Assembly: GCA_035772735.1 (NCBI GenBank)
Contig: JASDFA010000007.1
Location: forward strand, 147,249,001-147,313,000
Direction of reading: 5' to 3'
DNA from: Datura wrightii
Taxonomy: Eukaryota; Streptophyta; Magnoliopsida; Solanales; Solanaceae
Length of the DNA stretch: 64,000 bases
In this document: positions 34,386-45,650 of the stretch, one piece after another
Layout of the letters: every line of letters begins with the position of its first letter
How positions within the stretch are numbered: the stretch's first letter is position 1
Position numbers and translations under genes: made by a program
Notes under the pieces: generated by a model
The model's database searches: none
What the model was told of the DNA's origin: nothing
What the model saw: only the letters and a program-made list of their open reading frames with translations

Positions 34386-37300
34386 CTAACTATACAGGTC
34401 ATCCTCATCTGCTGCACCAGCTGAAGTTGCAAAGGGGTCAGCAGTTCCAGTGGCTCCTGCTGTGCTGGTCTCGGAGAATCGGAACTCACTACCGAAACCT
34501 CTGGACTGTTGCAATGTCTGAGCAAAAGCTTGGTACTTGCGGATATCAGCGTCACTGACACTCCTCCTAGCGTACTTCATTGATTCCTCAAAATGAGCAG
34601 GCTTGATCTCGGACACCTCATCTTCAACGTCTTCCTCCATGGCCTCAGGATTCTCACTTCTCCTTTTCTCCCTCTCAATATCCTGCAACAAACACACACA
34701 TCCACGTTAGTTCTGTAACCAATGAACGTTGGATTAATAGCTTATCAAAGGACTAAAGGAGCTCGGGAACTTACTTTCTCAATGTTCTCTCTGATAGCGT
34801 ATTTGCAAGCACGTTGACAGATTTCTGTAATGTCAGCTCCACTAAAGCCCTGTGTAAACTTTGCAAGAGCTCTTAAATCGATGTCCTTAGAAAGAGGTGA
34901 TTTCCTCAGGCATGCCTCGAAAATTTGGTAACGAGAATCTTCATCAGGGAGAGGAATATAGATTAATTGGTCAAGACGACCAGGCCGCAGAAGTGCAGGA
35001 TCAATAATGTCTGGCCTGTTGGTTGCACCAATAATGAACACAGTCTTCTTAGCATTCATGCCATCCATTTCAGTAAGGAGTTGATTCAAAACCCTATCAC
35101 CAGCTCCCCCAGCGTCTCCTGAGCTACTTCCTCTCTAAAAATTTAAGTTCAATTAGTGAAATAGACTTCCACAAAGAAGAAAGTGAAATTGGTATAGTCA
35201 TAGATTACTGGTCAAGAACAAGAAACAAACCTGTGTGGCGATTGAGTCCAGTTCATCAAAGAACAGGACACACGGAGCAGATTGACGGGCCTTGTCAAAT
35301 ATTTCTCTAACGTTGGCCTCACTCTCTCCAAACCACATGGTTAGCAGTTCTGGACCCTTGATACTGATGAAGTTGGCCTGGCATTCATTTGCAATGGCCT
35401 TCGCGAGCAAAGTTTTCCCACATCCAGGTGGGCCGTAGAAAAGGACCCCCTTCGAGGGAGACATACCAAACTTCTCGAATTTCTCAGGATGTTCCACCGG
35501 ATATTGAACAGTCTGCACAACAAGTTGATTGAAAATAAAAAAAATTGATGTGAAATGAAAAACAGATTAAATTTAAAAAATTAAATTTGGTCATTTCATT
35601 AGGACCCTAATATGCAACACCAGTGTAATATATAGAACGTACCTCTTGGAGCTCACGCTTGACATTTTCAAGGCCTCCAATATCCTCCCATGAAACATTG
35701 GGAACTTCAACAACCTGCTCGGACAAAAGTTATATAGTTAAAATCAAATAAGATTTAGTAGCCTCATAACAGATAATAAGAGACAATTAGACATACTGTT
35801 TCACGCAAGGCAGAAGGATTGCTCGTCCCAAGAGCAGTTTGGAAGTGCTCATTTGTCACAGCCATAGAGTTCAGTACCTCTGCATCAATGGTCTCATCCT
35901 CTAAATCTATTACGTCCATCTTCTCTCTGATGCATTGAAGTGCAGCTTCTGTACACAAAGCTGCTAAATCAGCTCCAACATAACCATGTGTATCTTTGGA
36001 AATTCTTTCTAAATCAACCTGCAATGAAAGATCCCAAAGTTTACAAAATGCAAGTCTTTATGGGAAAAGATTTGAGACAGTAAAATATTAAAGATGTGAA
36101 ATTACTTCTTCAGCAAGCTTCATGTTCTTTGTATGGATACGAAGCACCTCGAGACGCCCCACTTCATCTGGAACACCGATGTCTATTTCCCTGTCAAATC
36201 TACCAAACCTTCTCAAGGCAGGGTCAATGCTGTTGGGGCGATTAGTGGCACCCATAACAATTACATGGGCACGTGACTTAAGTCCATCCATAAGTGTCAA
36301 AAGCTGGGAGACAATCCTCCTTTCAACCTCTCCATTTGTCTTTTCACGTTTAGGAGCTATTGAATCAATTTCGTCAATGAAAATGATTGATGGTGCATTC
36401 TTTTCAGCTTCTTCAAATGCTTTCCTGAGATTGCTTTCACTTTCTCCCGCCAATTTAGACATGATCTCTGGACCATTAATGCAGAAGAAGAATGCACCAG
36501 TCTCATTTGCAACTGCTCGGGCTATTAAAGTCTTTCCTGATCCAGGAGGTCCATACAACAGAATTCCTTTCGGAGGCTTGACACCAATAGATTTGAAGAG
36601 TTGCGGGTGCCTTAGTGGCAGCTCAACAAGCTCCCTTATCTGAGCCATTTGTTTACGCACACCACCTACATCATCATAACCAACCTCATCTAGTCTATTC
36701 TCGTCTTCCCTGCTCACAGGTTCACCCTCACAAAATATCTCAGTATCAGGGGCAACAACACAGTATTCAGAAGGATCAGTCTCAATAACCTTGAACTCTA
36801 CACTTCTCATGCCTCCCCTTACCAGAAAAAGATCACCCTTCCTCACTGGTCTGTACGCTTCAAGGAAATAGGCTGCAGGTAAATAAAATAAAGAAGCAAT
36901 AGCGTATCACCATTTGTATACCAACTAGGAAGGAAAACATTACTTTAGCAAGAAACATAAGTGCTAATTATCAGAACTCATAAAACTGCAGACCATTGCA
37001 CACCCGATGCATTTGAAATCTTCATCCCCAAAATCTCAAAATTGACAAATTGAGACGCTACTAGAATAGTTAAAAGTTAAATGAAGAAATTATTATATTC
37101 TTATTCAATTTTTCTCCTATGGGATTTTACTGGGTATGCTATTGTGGTTCAATTTTTCTCCTCCAAGATAGAAGAGGCTTTGATAAATCAACACATGGAG
37201 AGAAGACATTGAAGTAGTTGTTTGATTAATATAAATTAGAAAGAACATGCAAAATCATAAATTAGAAGTTCAAATCTAATAAAAAACAGGAAAAGAATGT

Positions 37301-38653
37301 TTCATTAGCAAGATGAATTGTGCAGAGCCTCCCTAATAGAGAATTTATCTACTACATATATACTATAACCTAAGTCCAGCCTCTTTATTACATGTATACA
37401 CCTAAATCAAACATCCAAATTAAAAGCAGTAGCAAGCCAATAGACACAAAAAATTTAAAAGCATTTAAACACTTACGTTTCAAGTAAGCATCAAAGAGAT
37501 TCCCAGTGACTCCTTCAATGGTGTCATCAATGGGAAGAATGTGTACGCGTTTTCCATACTTGACATCAGGACATTGATGCACAGAGACAACATCACCAAG
37601 TCGAACTCTTAGGTTGTTTCTGACAACCTTGTTCATCCTAATCTTTGGCTCGTCACAGGTGTCATCAGCAAGGGCGATGCAGATTGTATCTTTTCTCTTC
37701 TTACCCTGTAAACAAAACCAAATTTTAGAAATTAGAACATATCTAACCATAAGATCATCATCCTAATATGATTCATATCCCAGCATCCAACTATTGTCAG
37801 GCCCTTCATGGATCACCATAATATAGTGGGATTACAGAACAAACCCATGTATTCTCAAGCTTGCATCCCAAGTAGCAAAAAAGAACTGGAATCACGAGAA
37901 CTAACAAAAACTATTGGTCACTGAATTTGGGAAACCCCAATGCAAAACCCTCACATCAAATCGAAAACCATAGTACAAAGAACTAAAAGCCCATCAAACC
38001 CCTCATATAATCGGTGAGCCATAAAGCCACAAAACTATCAAAGTTTAATACTTGCACAGCTAAACACAGAAAACGCAACTAATTTTTAACAAAATCATGG
38101 GTAAAAATTAGACTTACCCGACAACAGATTTCCAAGCAAACTCCAAAATCCCAATCCAAAAACCCTCACATTAAATCGAAACCATAGTGCAAAGAGCTAA
38201 AAACCCATTAAACCCCTAATATAGTCGGTGAGCCATAAACCCACAGAACTACCAAAGTTTAATACTAATCGCACAGCTAAACACAGAAACTCAAGCAAAG
38301 TTTAACAAATCATGGCTTAGGAAATCGAACCTTCATCAAGATAGTGTCACCACGAAAAAGCTGAAGCTTCTCCATAGTGTCAGGGTGAAGAGCAACAACA
38401 GAGTTGTCATCGTTGGTTGCCTCATCCACAACAAGGCGATTCGGCGACTTCTTCCTCTCCAAAATAGCCGTACTAAAGTCCCTCTTTGTCCCTTTACTGC
38501 ACACATATTATTTACATTAATAAGTACACAAAACAAGTCAAAAATCAACAATCACAAAGCTGTATACAAGTAAATCTACAAAGTGTTTCATAGTAAAGAT
38601 CTGGAAACAAAAAAGGGTACTTACGAATCGGAGGATTCAGCTTTGCTAGTCAT
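34386..38653 (-). CDS. CDC48: CDC48/p97 AAA+ ATPase (complete, nine exons)
   Basis: Hexameric AAA+ unfoldase that extracts ubiquitylated proteins in ER-associated degradation, cell-cycle and chromatin processes. Coding exons (minus strand, 5' to 3'): 38625-38653, 38331-38496, 37477-37705, 36106-36872, 35797-36018, 35643-35714, 35231-35512, 34775-35134 and 34386-34682. All junctions are GT-AG and the phases join to 807 codons, the normal family length. Seen in order: N-domain (RLVVDEATNDDNSVV); D1 ATPase with Walker A GPPGSGKT, Walker B IIFIDEID and arginine-finger region RRFGRFDRE; linker; D2 with Walker A GPPGCGKT, Walker B VLFFDELD and RPGRLDQ; C-terminal tail ending DEDDLYS, the usual cofactor-binding end. 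All catalytic motifs look intact. Intron 2 carries an internal duplication. Confidence 0.96.
37935..38316. repeat. Imperfect tandem duplication in CDC48 intron 2
   Basis: About 167 bases at 37935-38101 recur at 38150-38316. Shared landmarks are AAAACCCTCACATYAAATCG, TCGGTGAGCCATAAA, CAAAGTTTAATACT and CACAGCTAAACACAGAAA. The copies differ at scattered bases, so the duplication is not recent. It lies between the exon at 37477-37705 and the exon at 38331-38496. Confidence 0.8.
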
Positions 38654-38743
38654 GATTTAGCGAAAGTCGATAAGCCACTGAAGAGTTTCTTTAGCTGTTG
38701 ATTAGTTTGGGTAAATATTTATGAGGAGAAGAAAAACGAGGAG

Positions 38744-38752
38744 TTATATAAA
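38744..38752 (-). promoter_or_regulatory. TATA box of CDC48
   Basis: TTTATATAA on the minus strand, about 91-99 bases upstream of the ATG at 38653, within a CTCCTCTTTATATAACTCC context typical of plant core promoters. Confidence 0.55.
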
Positions 38753-38759
38753 GAGGAGT

Positions 38760-40655
38760 ATCGCTATTTCTTGTTATCAAAGAAATGTATTTTTTTATCT
38801 TTTTCTTTTTTTTGTTTTACGGCTGATATTCTTATTATATAGAGAGAGTATATATAACTTTCCTTTTCATTGTTTAAATAGGAAGTAAACACTTTTTTAT
38901 TTTACTTTTCTTTTAAAACAAAGAAAAATAAAATCACTGTTTCCTTTCTTGTGCTTTTCTTTTTTCTAATACAGATTAGTTTTTGTTTGACTATAGATTT
39001 TGAGTTTTTCATGGTGCAAAAATTGATTCAAATTAGTTTTTAGGTAAATTTTTAAGTAAAATATATGTTTAAATTAAATTTTAAAAGTTATTTTTCAACA
39101 CCTTTTTAAAATTTTAATTAAATTTATAATCAACCGATAACTATATTCTCCAACTTTTAGAATTCTTTCTTTGGGCTCCAACAAATTTCAGCATGTTAGT
39201 TTGAAAAAGAAATCTATTTAAATATATGTTTATTAATTTATATTTATTTATTTATTATATTAAAAGTATTTTGTTATTTTTACTTATATTTTTAGTATAT
39301 TAAAATAAAAATATATTTTCTCACATTTTATTCTTAGCATCAATTAGTCAAATAAAAGTGAATAGAAGGAATAACAATCAGAAGTAAATGGAAAATTTAT
39401 TTTATCCAATATCTTTTCTACTTACAAAATAATAATTTGAATATGTAGTATATACTTATGATGTCAATTAATCGGTCAATGATATTTTGAAAAGGAAAAG
39501 TTAAGAACACATAGCATATAGATTTTACTTCATATTGGTGTAAATATTTTAAAATCAGTTTATTTGTTACCTTAGTTAATATAATAATCACGTATTACGC
39601 GTAAATTATATTATAAAAATTCAAATTTAAGATATACCTAATTTATAAAGATGTTTCAATGTGATGAAAGATCACTATCGTTCCTTTCAATAGTCCTTCG
39701 TAAAGGATTTAGGATGAAGAGAGTTATTTTTTCGATTATTTATAAGAAGTCTTACTTAAATAAAACAACTCTTGTTTAAATTACACACATATTACAAGGA
39801 ATGTCAATGATTCAGTTCGTTTATTTTCAAATTATATATATCATACTTTTCAATTAATCTATCACATATAATTTTATTTATATTAATCTATCACGTATAA
39901 CTAAATTTATCATTTTAGAACCATTTTATCGTCTTTTTATTTTTTGGCAGCAGTCCGATTATGTTAATTTTCAGAATTCTTACAACAACAAAAATCTCAA
40001 TAATTTTCGTATGTGTCATTTGTTGTAATACTCTATAAGATAATAAATATCAATGTATCACAGAAATACAATTCTAATTATAAATTTATTCAATATAATA
40101 TTTGGTTCATTAAATTAAATGTGAAATATATGAAGTATAATATAAAATAATGTGTTTACATTTATAATAGATAAATTTGTATAAAACGTTATTTTTAATT
40201 TTAACATTGACCTTCTTATTTTGAGAGAAGAGTCTACGAGAGGAACATTTTTATCATTTACATATTTTATTTCGAGATAGTTAATTTAAAAATTATTACC
40301 TTAAATGAGATATGATACTCAATAATATGAAAACTATAGTATAATTACAATCTCGAAATTATATCTTGATAGAACAAGAATTAAAAGAGAATTTTCAATT
40401 ATAGTAAATATAAGTTTGGTATTTTCTTCGTTTTTATATTTAAAATTTCAACCCAACTTAATTATACAATGCAGTTATAAGTTTATATTAAAATCTATAA
40501 TTTTTATTTAAAAATCAGTTCGATTGAATCGATGTTAAAGATTCTTTTGCCACTCTTGCTAATTATCAATAGTTGTATCTTTTCCTCTCTTTCCCCACTC
40601 TTCTTTTTACTTATTTTATTTTCATGGTTGACCTATACAAGTGATGAATTCTGGG
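38760..40655. other. Intergenic AT-rich, no gene seen
   Basis: Upstream flank of CDC48. AT-rich, with no domain-bearing frame and no clean repeat ends identified. Confidence 0.4.
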
Positions 40656-40659
40656 TCTG

Positions 40660-40860
40660 TTCAGGCTCATTGAGTAGAATGGTAACAGTATTAGGAGTTA
40701 GCTTATGGTCTAGGGACAATAACCTTTCTATCTTACCCAAGTTAGGACGTATGGTCTGTATATATTATACGACATACACTTTTTTTTCTTCCGACCTCGA
40801 TTATAAAATCATACTGGATATATTATTGTTGTTGATTACAGTATTGGAGTTGGACAAAGT
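40660..40860 (+). repeat. TS-type SINE remnant
   Basis: Contains CCTTTCTATCTTACCCAAGT, GGACGTATGGTCTGTATATA, CTTCCGACCTCGATTATAAA and ATCATACTGGATATATTATT followed by GTTGTTGATTAC. This is the same order of blocks as the TS SINE 3' region, with a GTTGTTG-type end. The overlapping 121-residue open frame is not a gene. Confidence 0.5.
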
Positions 40861-41084
40861 AGCAAATTTTCAAGAGTATCTCATACTCTTAAAATAGATA
40901 ATCCCCACTATCTTAGTATAAAAATGTATCTCGGGTTTATTTAGTACTCATAACTAAATGCAAAATAAAATAATCTCGCATTTTATCTCAAGATTATTAT
41001 TCCTTATCCCACTAACCAAACAACTTTTATACTTGTACTCGTATAAAGCTTGTACTCTTTGAGTCGTTATTAGCTGCTCATACA

Positions 41085-41235
41085 CCAACGGCGTAGCCAC
41101 GTATAGGGAAGGGTGGTCCGCTGAACATCCTTCGTCAAAAAGTTATATTATGTATAGAAAAATATATAAAGTATATACATATATATTAAATTTTGAACAC
41201 CCTGAATGAAATTTCTGATTTCACTAGTAACATAC
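41085..41235. repeat. hAT-type MITE remnant, fifth copy
   Basis: Left side ACGGCGTAGCCACGTATAGG and GTGGTCCGCTGAACATCCTT; interior TTATATTATGTATAG and ATTTTGAACACCCTGAATG; right side AAATTTCTGATTTCACTAG. A shortened and diverged copy of the dispersed family. Confidence 0.5.
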
Positions 41236-41496
41236 CCAACGAGGACTTGACACTTGAGGACCGAGGTTAATGTAAATATTGGGTACCTGTTACCTCTCAC
41301 CAATACGATACGAGTAACTTTGTTCATCAAATTTTGAACAGAAGGAAAGAGATCACATTTGTATATCCACAGAAGCTTAAATCTGAGAGCAAGAACTAGA
41401 TATTTTGAAAAGGTTTTAAATTTCTGAAATGTGATTTTCAGAAATAGGAGATACAAAGGAGTTTCCCTGTAACAGTCGGTCTATATCAAGAATCGG

Positions 41497-41592
41497 CTTT
41501 GAAACCCTAGTTATGGATGAGCTAACCAAGAAACTACAAGATGAAATGGTATGTGTTGTTATTTGCTAACGATATTGTGTTAATTGACGAAT
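41497..41592 (+). pseudogene. LINE (L1-type) reverse transcriptase scrap
   Basis: Reads LVMDELTKKLQDEM and, after a short frame shift, LFANDIVLIDE. These two stretches match the plant L1-type reverse transcriptase segment around the catalytic FADD motif (family pattern FADDIVLI), here decayed to FAND. Fewer than 100 bases survive. Confidence 0.6.
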
Positions 41593-42030
41593 AGTCCAAT
41601 GAGGGTATCAATCAAAATCTTGAACTATCGAGCTGGATGCATGTACTTGAGCAACATTTTCGACTGGATTCAAATTCTATCGTCTGAACTATGAAAGAAG
41701 AACTGTTGAGATAGAAAGAAAATAAAGTTATTAACAGTACAATAGTTGTCTTTGGTCCAAAGAATTGACTGTATTTCTGAAAAGAAAAAAATTCTAAGGC
41801 AGTCAACTGTTCAACTGAACTGTAGTTCATATTAGTCCACGTAGTTCAAAATTGGAATGAATTGATGAAAGAGAAGAGGCTTGGATAAGGGGCCAGCTGG
41901 GAAGATAGCAAATATGTTACTATCATAGCAGCTTAGCATGAATTATAATATCTATCCAAAGTGCATTGTACCAAAGCTAACTTTTTTTATATACCTGAAC
42001 CTGTAAATGCCCCGTTTCTAGTATGCTTAC

Positions 42031-42966
42031 TGTTGAATTATATGGGTCGACCACCTTACTCAGGACCAGGTCCCTCTATCAGGTTACACAGAGGCAGAGA
42101 CACATGTACACGAAAATACAACAGTAAGAAGAAGACACACGAAGTTTTACGTGGAAAACTTCCTTGCTCACTGAAAGTAAAAAAACCACGACCTACCTCG
42201 TAGGATTTCTCAAACTCCACTACTAGATCTGAGCAACAAAAGTTACAAAACCTAGTACACAACTAAGAGGTTAACCTCCTAACCTCCCACTTGTAATACC
42301 TCTATTACAAGACTTCAATATTCTCTACTTCAGCTAAAACTCAATTGAAATACAAGGCTAACTCTAGCCAAAATGTCTACTAGCTCTAGCAGACCAAAAC
42401 GAGAAAAACAACTCATGAAAAACAAGAAAATAAAACTTGTACGAAATACAAGGTTTCTGTTTTGCAGTGCACTTCTTCTCCTTCAATGGCAGCCTCAAAA
42501 CTTGAGTTATTTTTCTTTGATTCTTGCTGTGAAACAAGGAAACAATGGCTGCCTTTTGAGAGAAGAATAAGCTTATTTTTTAGATCAATTTTTCTGAATG
42601 ATTTCTCTTGATGGAAAGAGTTGTTGGGTTCTATCCTTTATATCTTTTCAGCTTCCTTTCATCCACATGGGTAGAAGGAGAGTGTATTGATGATACCCAC
42701 TAGCCACATGGATAAAAGGAGAGAGTAGTAATGATACCCACTAGAAAGCTCTCTTTTTGGTCAAGCACATGTGACCAACTTGGCCTAGGATGCTGCTATG
42801 ATTCCATGCTGTGCTGCTGTGCACTTCTGCTCTCACCAACTGACAGCCAAAAAGCAAACTTTCCAACTGTAAAGTCTTTTCCCGTCCAGCTAAAAAATGA
42901 GTCACACCAGCACAAGGGATCAGGTCCCTATGTGAGGTTGACAGCATCAAAACCAGTAATCTAACA
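42031..42966. mobile_element. Solo LTR, 936 bp, with intact 5-bp TSD
   Basis: Begins TGTTGAATTATATGG and ends AATCTAACA, giving the inverted TGTT/AACA ends of an LTR. Both sides carry CTTAC (42026-42030 and 42967-42971), a 5-bp target duplication. No internal retrotransposon sequence is attached, so it is a solo LTR left by recombination. It contains the block GAAGTTTTACGTGGAAAAC and AAAACCACGACCTACC, which I associate with plant copia-type LTRs, and a tandem 41-bp duplication at 42663-42744. Open frames inside are not genes. Confidence 0.8.
42663..42744. repeat. Two tandem 41-bp units inside the LTR
   Basis: Units 42663-42703 and 42704-42744 each run from CCACATGG to GATACCCACTAG and differ at a few positions. 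Probably promoter-region repeats of the LTR (inference). Confidence 0.8.
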
Positions 42967-43104
42967 CTTACCATTCAAATTCTTTACTAGCTAATGAGAA
43001 AACATCTTTGGTGAACAGTCCTTTTCACCTTCCCAATTTTGTGTGGTTGCTACCCCAGCCACATTTTTGCTTCCACATTGTATGGAGGGGGGTTAAGAAT
43101 TAGA

Positions 43105-43270
43105 GAACAGGGTTTTGGTTCAACCGTAAGAGCATTAAGTGCACGACATGAATTCGAGTCATGCATTAGACGAAGCTTAACATTTAAGCGGAGAAGAGTA
43201 GATGAGTGGATCCTTTGATCCATTGAATTTAGAATCGTGGACCAATTGACCTTCAAGGATTTCTGAAATA
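43105..43270 (+). repeat. SINE-like retroposon remnant
   Basis: tRNA-like start GGTTCAACCGTAAGAGCATT, B-box-like GAATTCGAGTCATGC, and a body with GCGGAGAAGAGTAGATGAGT. The A-box/B-box order is tRNA-derived; the exact family is uncertain. Confidence 0.4.
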
Positions 43271-43537
43271 TTCTAAGCAAAACAAGCTAAGAAAATAGAA
43301 GAAAAGGACAGGAAGTTATCAGACAGTTCAATTTTCGCTCGACAATCCATGGAACAAAACAGTGTCAAAATGAAATATAAAGTGGACAAATAGGATTGTT
43401 TAATTGCAATCCATGTTACCCAAGACCCCTTCAACAGTGACATCTCAAGTGTGTCCTTTTGTGGGGAGGACAAATTGGATAACCCAAAAATGGATTGTCA
43501 AATGAGAAAATAAAGGGCGGCCACGGTAGTCAGATAC

Positions 43538-43560
43538 TATATATATATATATATATATAT
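43538..43560. repeat. (TA)n run, possible TATA element of the SAUR
   Basis: A pure TA repeat ending 90 bases upstream of the ATG at 43651. Its position would suit transcription starting near 43590, which is why the later ATG is preferred for the SAUR. Confidence 0.5.
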
Positions 43561-43650
43561 GAGATTCTAGTTCCTCTGGAAATGTCACCTAAAACTTTCA
43601 CAATAGAGAAACAAGAACTTGCACTTTTTTGGCACATTAGAAGAATAAGA

Positions 43651-43992
43651 ATGAGCAAGAACAGTCAAAAAACAGAAGTGATATGTGGGAGCTATTTTGC
43701 CAGAGTGAAGAAGATCATGAAACATTTTGAAAAGATGTTTCTCCACAACATCAGCAACTGGAAGAAATGGAAAGCTCAAATTAAAACTTCAACAAAGAAA
43801 GGGCACTTCTCGGTGCTTGCTCTAGGGGTGAATGCAGGGCCAAGGAAATTTTCAGTGGCTTTAGATTATCTTTCTCATCCTACTTTTATCAAGTTACTAG
43901 AAGAAGCAGAAAGAGAATTTGGATATTACCAGCAAGGTGTGATAGTCATACCATGTGAAGCCAGTGAGATCCAGAGACTTCTTTTACGCTAA
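43651..43992 (+). CDS. SAUR auxin-responsive protein (diverged)
   Basis: Single-exon frame of 113 residues from the chosen ATG. SAURs are small intronless early auxin-response proteins; many inhibit PP2C.D phosphatases and so promote acid growth. The conserved SAUR core is visible: KKGHFSVLALGVNAGPRKFS, VALDYLSHPTFIKLLEEAER, EFGYYQQGVIVIPCEASEIQ. It differs from typical members in its basic N-terminus (KKIMKHFEKMF) and in GPRKFSVALDYL where most have .RRF.VP..YL. In-frame ATGs at 43582 and 43495 could extend the protein to 136 or 165 residues. They lie at or within the TA-rich promoter-like stretch, so the later start is favoured with moderate confidence. Confidence 0.75.
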   Translation: MSKNSQKTEVICGSYFARVKKIMKHFEKMFLHNISNWKKWKAQIKTSTKKGHFSVLALGVNAGPRKFSVALDYLSHPTFIKLLEEAEREFGYYQQGVIVIPCEASEIQRLLLR

Positions 43993-45370
43993 GATCGGCA
44001 TACCATGCTGCAGTACATAAGAGTTAAAAATCGTGTGCAACTAAATGAAAACAGTGGAAAGAAGTACAGAGAAGTTATGTGTTTTGAGGTACCAAAAGGA
44101 AAACAAATTGATAACTACAGTGCTCATTGCATGTATGTGAGTTTATGTTGCATGATTGTTTCAAATAAACGAAATGCAAAAAACAACTAAAACTTGGATG
44201 AACACAAATCATTATTTTCAAATTTAATCCTCGATCATATTAGCTGTAAATTGAAATGGGGCTGCCACCCCCTGAATTTTCCATTAGATGAGTTGGAAGC
44301 AAAATATTCATAGGAAAATTATATAGCTAACGGTAGATCATAGAAAAGGAACACACTTAGTTTTCTTCCCTTCTGGATTTACACCAAATGCATTTTGTTG
44401 GTGATTAAATTGTGGCTTGAGTAAGAAACTTGGTGCTTCATGTGTTGTGGGCCTTGTGGCTGCACAACTGAATTTAGCCTATCCAAGGCATTGTGCAGAT
44501 TGTTGCCTCATTGAGTTTCACAAATCAGTTAAGCAGGCAACTAAAACCATTCACTATAATTCTATAGAAATAGCATAACAACATTAAATGGTGTATTGAT
44601 AAGGCACTGAATGAGATAGAGTGCAGAGTATTTAACAAAAGTAATCAGTGAGTCAAGAATGACACTGAATTGTGTTTTATGAACAACATAAGAGAATCCC
44701 CTAAAACAAAATCTATTTACAAGATGATTCAGTCCAAAGTAATTCCAATAAACCATTCCCTAAGAAGCAGACAGCGGCAAATAAGGCTGGTAGAAGTTCT
44801 GAACAAAAAAATAATCTCTTAACCATAACGTAGTAAATAGTACAAGTGTACAGCCACATTAGGGCATGAAATCACAATAGCAACAAATTAACATGATCCA
44901 AAATGTCTATTTCTGCAGTAGTAGAAATCTGATGGAGTTCATAGTCAATCTCAAAATCTAAGTATCATAACATATAACAACATCCTGATCTTTACAAATG
45001 ATGCACCTAGTTTAGATATCCAGCAGTAACTGAGAGCACGTGGAATGAGTTAGAAATTAGTTGAATAAAACTATCAGAAATATATTCATGTTGTAGAATT
45101 CTTTACTGTTTATACTTCAGGCATCCATCTTAGTGGGAGGAATTCATAGTGCAGCTCTCATCTTTTGAAAGAACGACCAGATAAAGATTTAAGGATACCA
45201 ACAAATGCAAGAGACAAAATTTCACAGGGTTCTAGAGAACACCACAAAAAATAACCTGGATAAGGCAACTTCAGCAAATCAATGATGGCAAAGGTTGGAA
45301 GAATTGCAAGAAATGCCATAAGTATGCTTTTTTCGCAAGTAGTTTTCATGATAATAGTGCCGCTGACAAA
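43993..45370. other. Intergenic, no gene seen
   Basis: Less AT-rich than the left half of the window but without any recognisable domain, RNA gene or repeat boundary. Short open frames on both strands lack family motifs. Confidence 0.35.
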
Positions 45371-45371
45371 A

Positions 45372-45650
45372 GTGTAATGAAGAATCAAATTATCATTATA
45401 TTTATTCATTGTTCTACTTCCAAGTGGTTGTGGGATCTTTTCTGCCAAATGGGGCTCTCCCTTCACCACACCCATGGAAATAATCTACAGGGTTCATAAC
45501 TATCCCAAACTTTTCGCATTCACCCATATATTCCCCAACTGTCCGAGCTAAGCAGTTTTTAGATACCAAACTAACCTCCCCAGAAAGTATTTTAATGTGG
45601 CCAATTTCCCTCTTTTGCAATTAGCTTCGCTACAGCCCATATTGGTCAGG
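45372..45650 (-). pseudogene. rpl2: Plastid rpl2-derived fragment (probable NUPT)
   Basis: On the minus strand, across two frames, it reads AKLIAKEGKLATLK, then IGHIKILSGEVSLVSKNC, VMNPVDYFHGCGEGRAPFGR and NKYNDNLILHY. This is the C-terminal part of chloroplast ribosomal protein L2 (family text [20 protein letters not shown] ... NKYSDNLIL). Two internal segments are deleted: the part after VGQVGN up to VVMNPVD, and the stretch after the TPWG-equivalent. It is clearly a decayed organelle-derived insertion. The plastid origin is favoured over mitochondrial rpl2 because of the ending, but that rests on memory. Confidence 0.7.

Noticed and set aside
36122..36643. 173-residue plus-strand open frame
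   Set aside because: It is the antisense shadow of the CDC48 D1 ATPase exon; it has no domain of its own and the minus-strand gene is unambiguous.
40532..40897. 121-residue plus-strand frame
   Set aside because: It overlaps a TS-type SINE remnant and lacks family motifs; hydrophobic text reflects T-rich DNA.
43495..43650. N-terminal extension of the 43.6-kb SAUR
   Set aside because: Upstream ATGs read through the TA-repeat (YIYIYIY) and promoter-like DNA; kept only as an alternative start.
45158..45475. 105-residue minus-strand frame with hydrophobic text
   Set aside because: Its start is the frameshifted rpl2-derived fragment; the remainder matches no family I know and no splice or promoter signal supports it.
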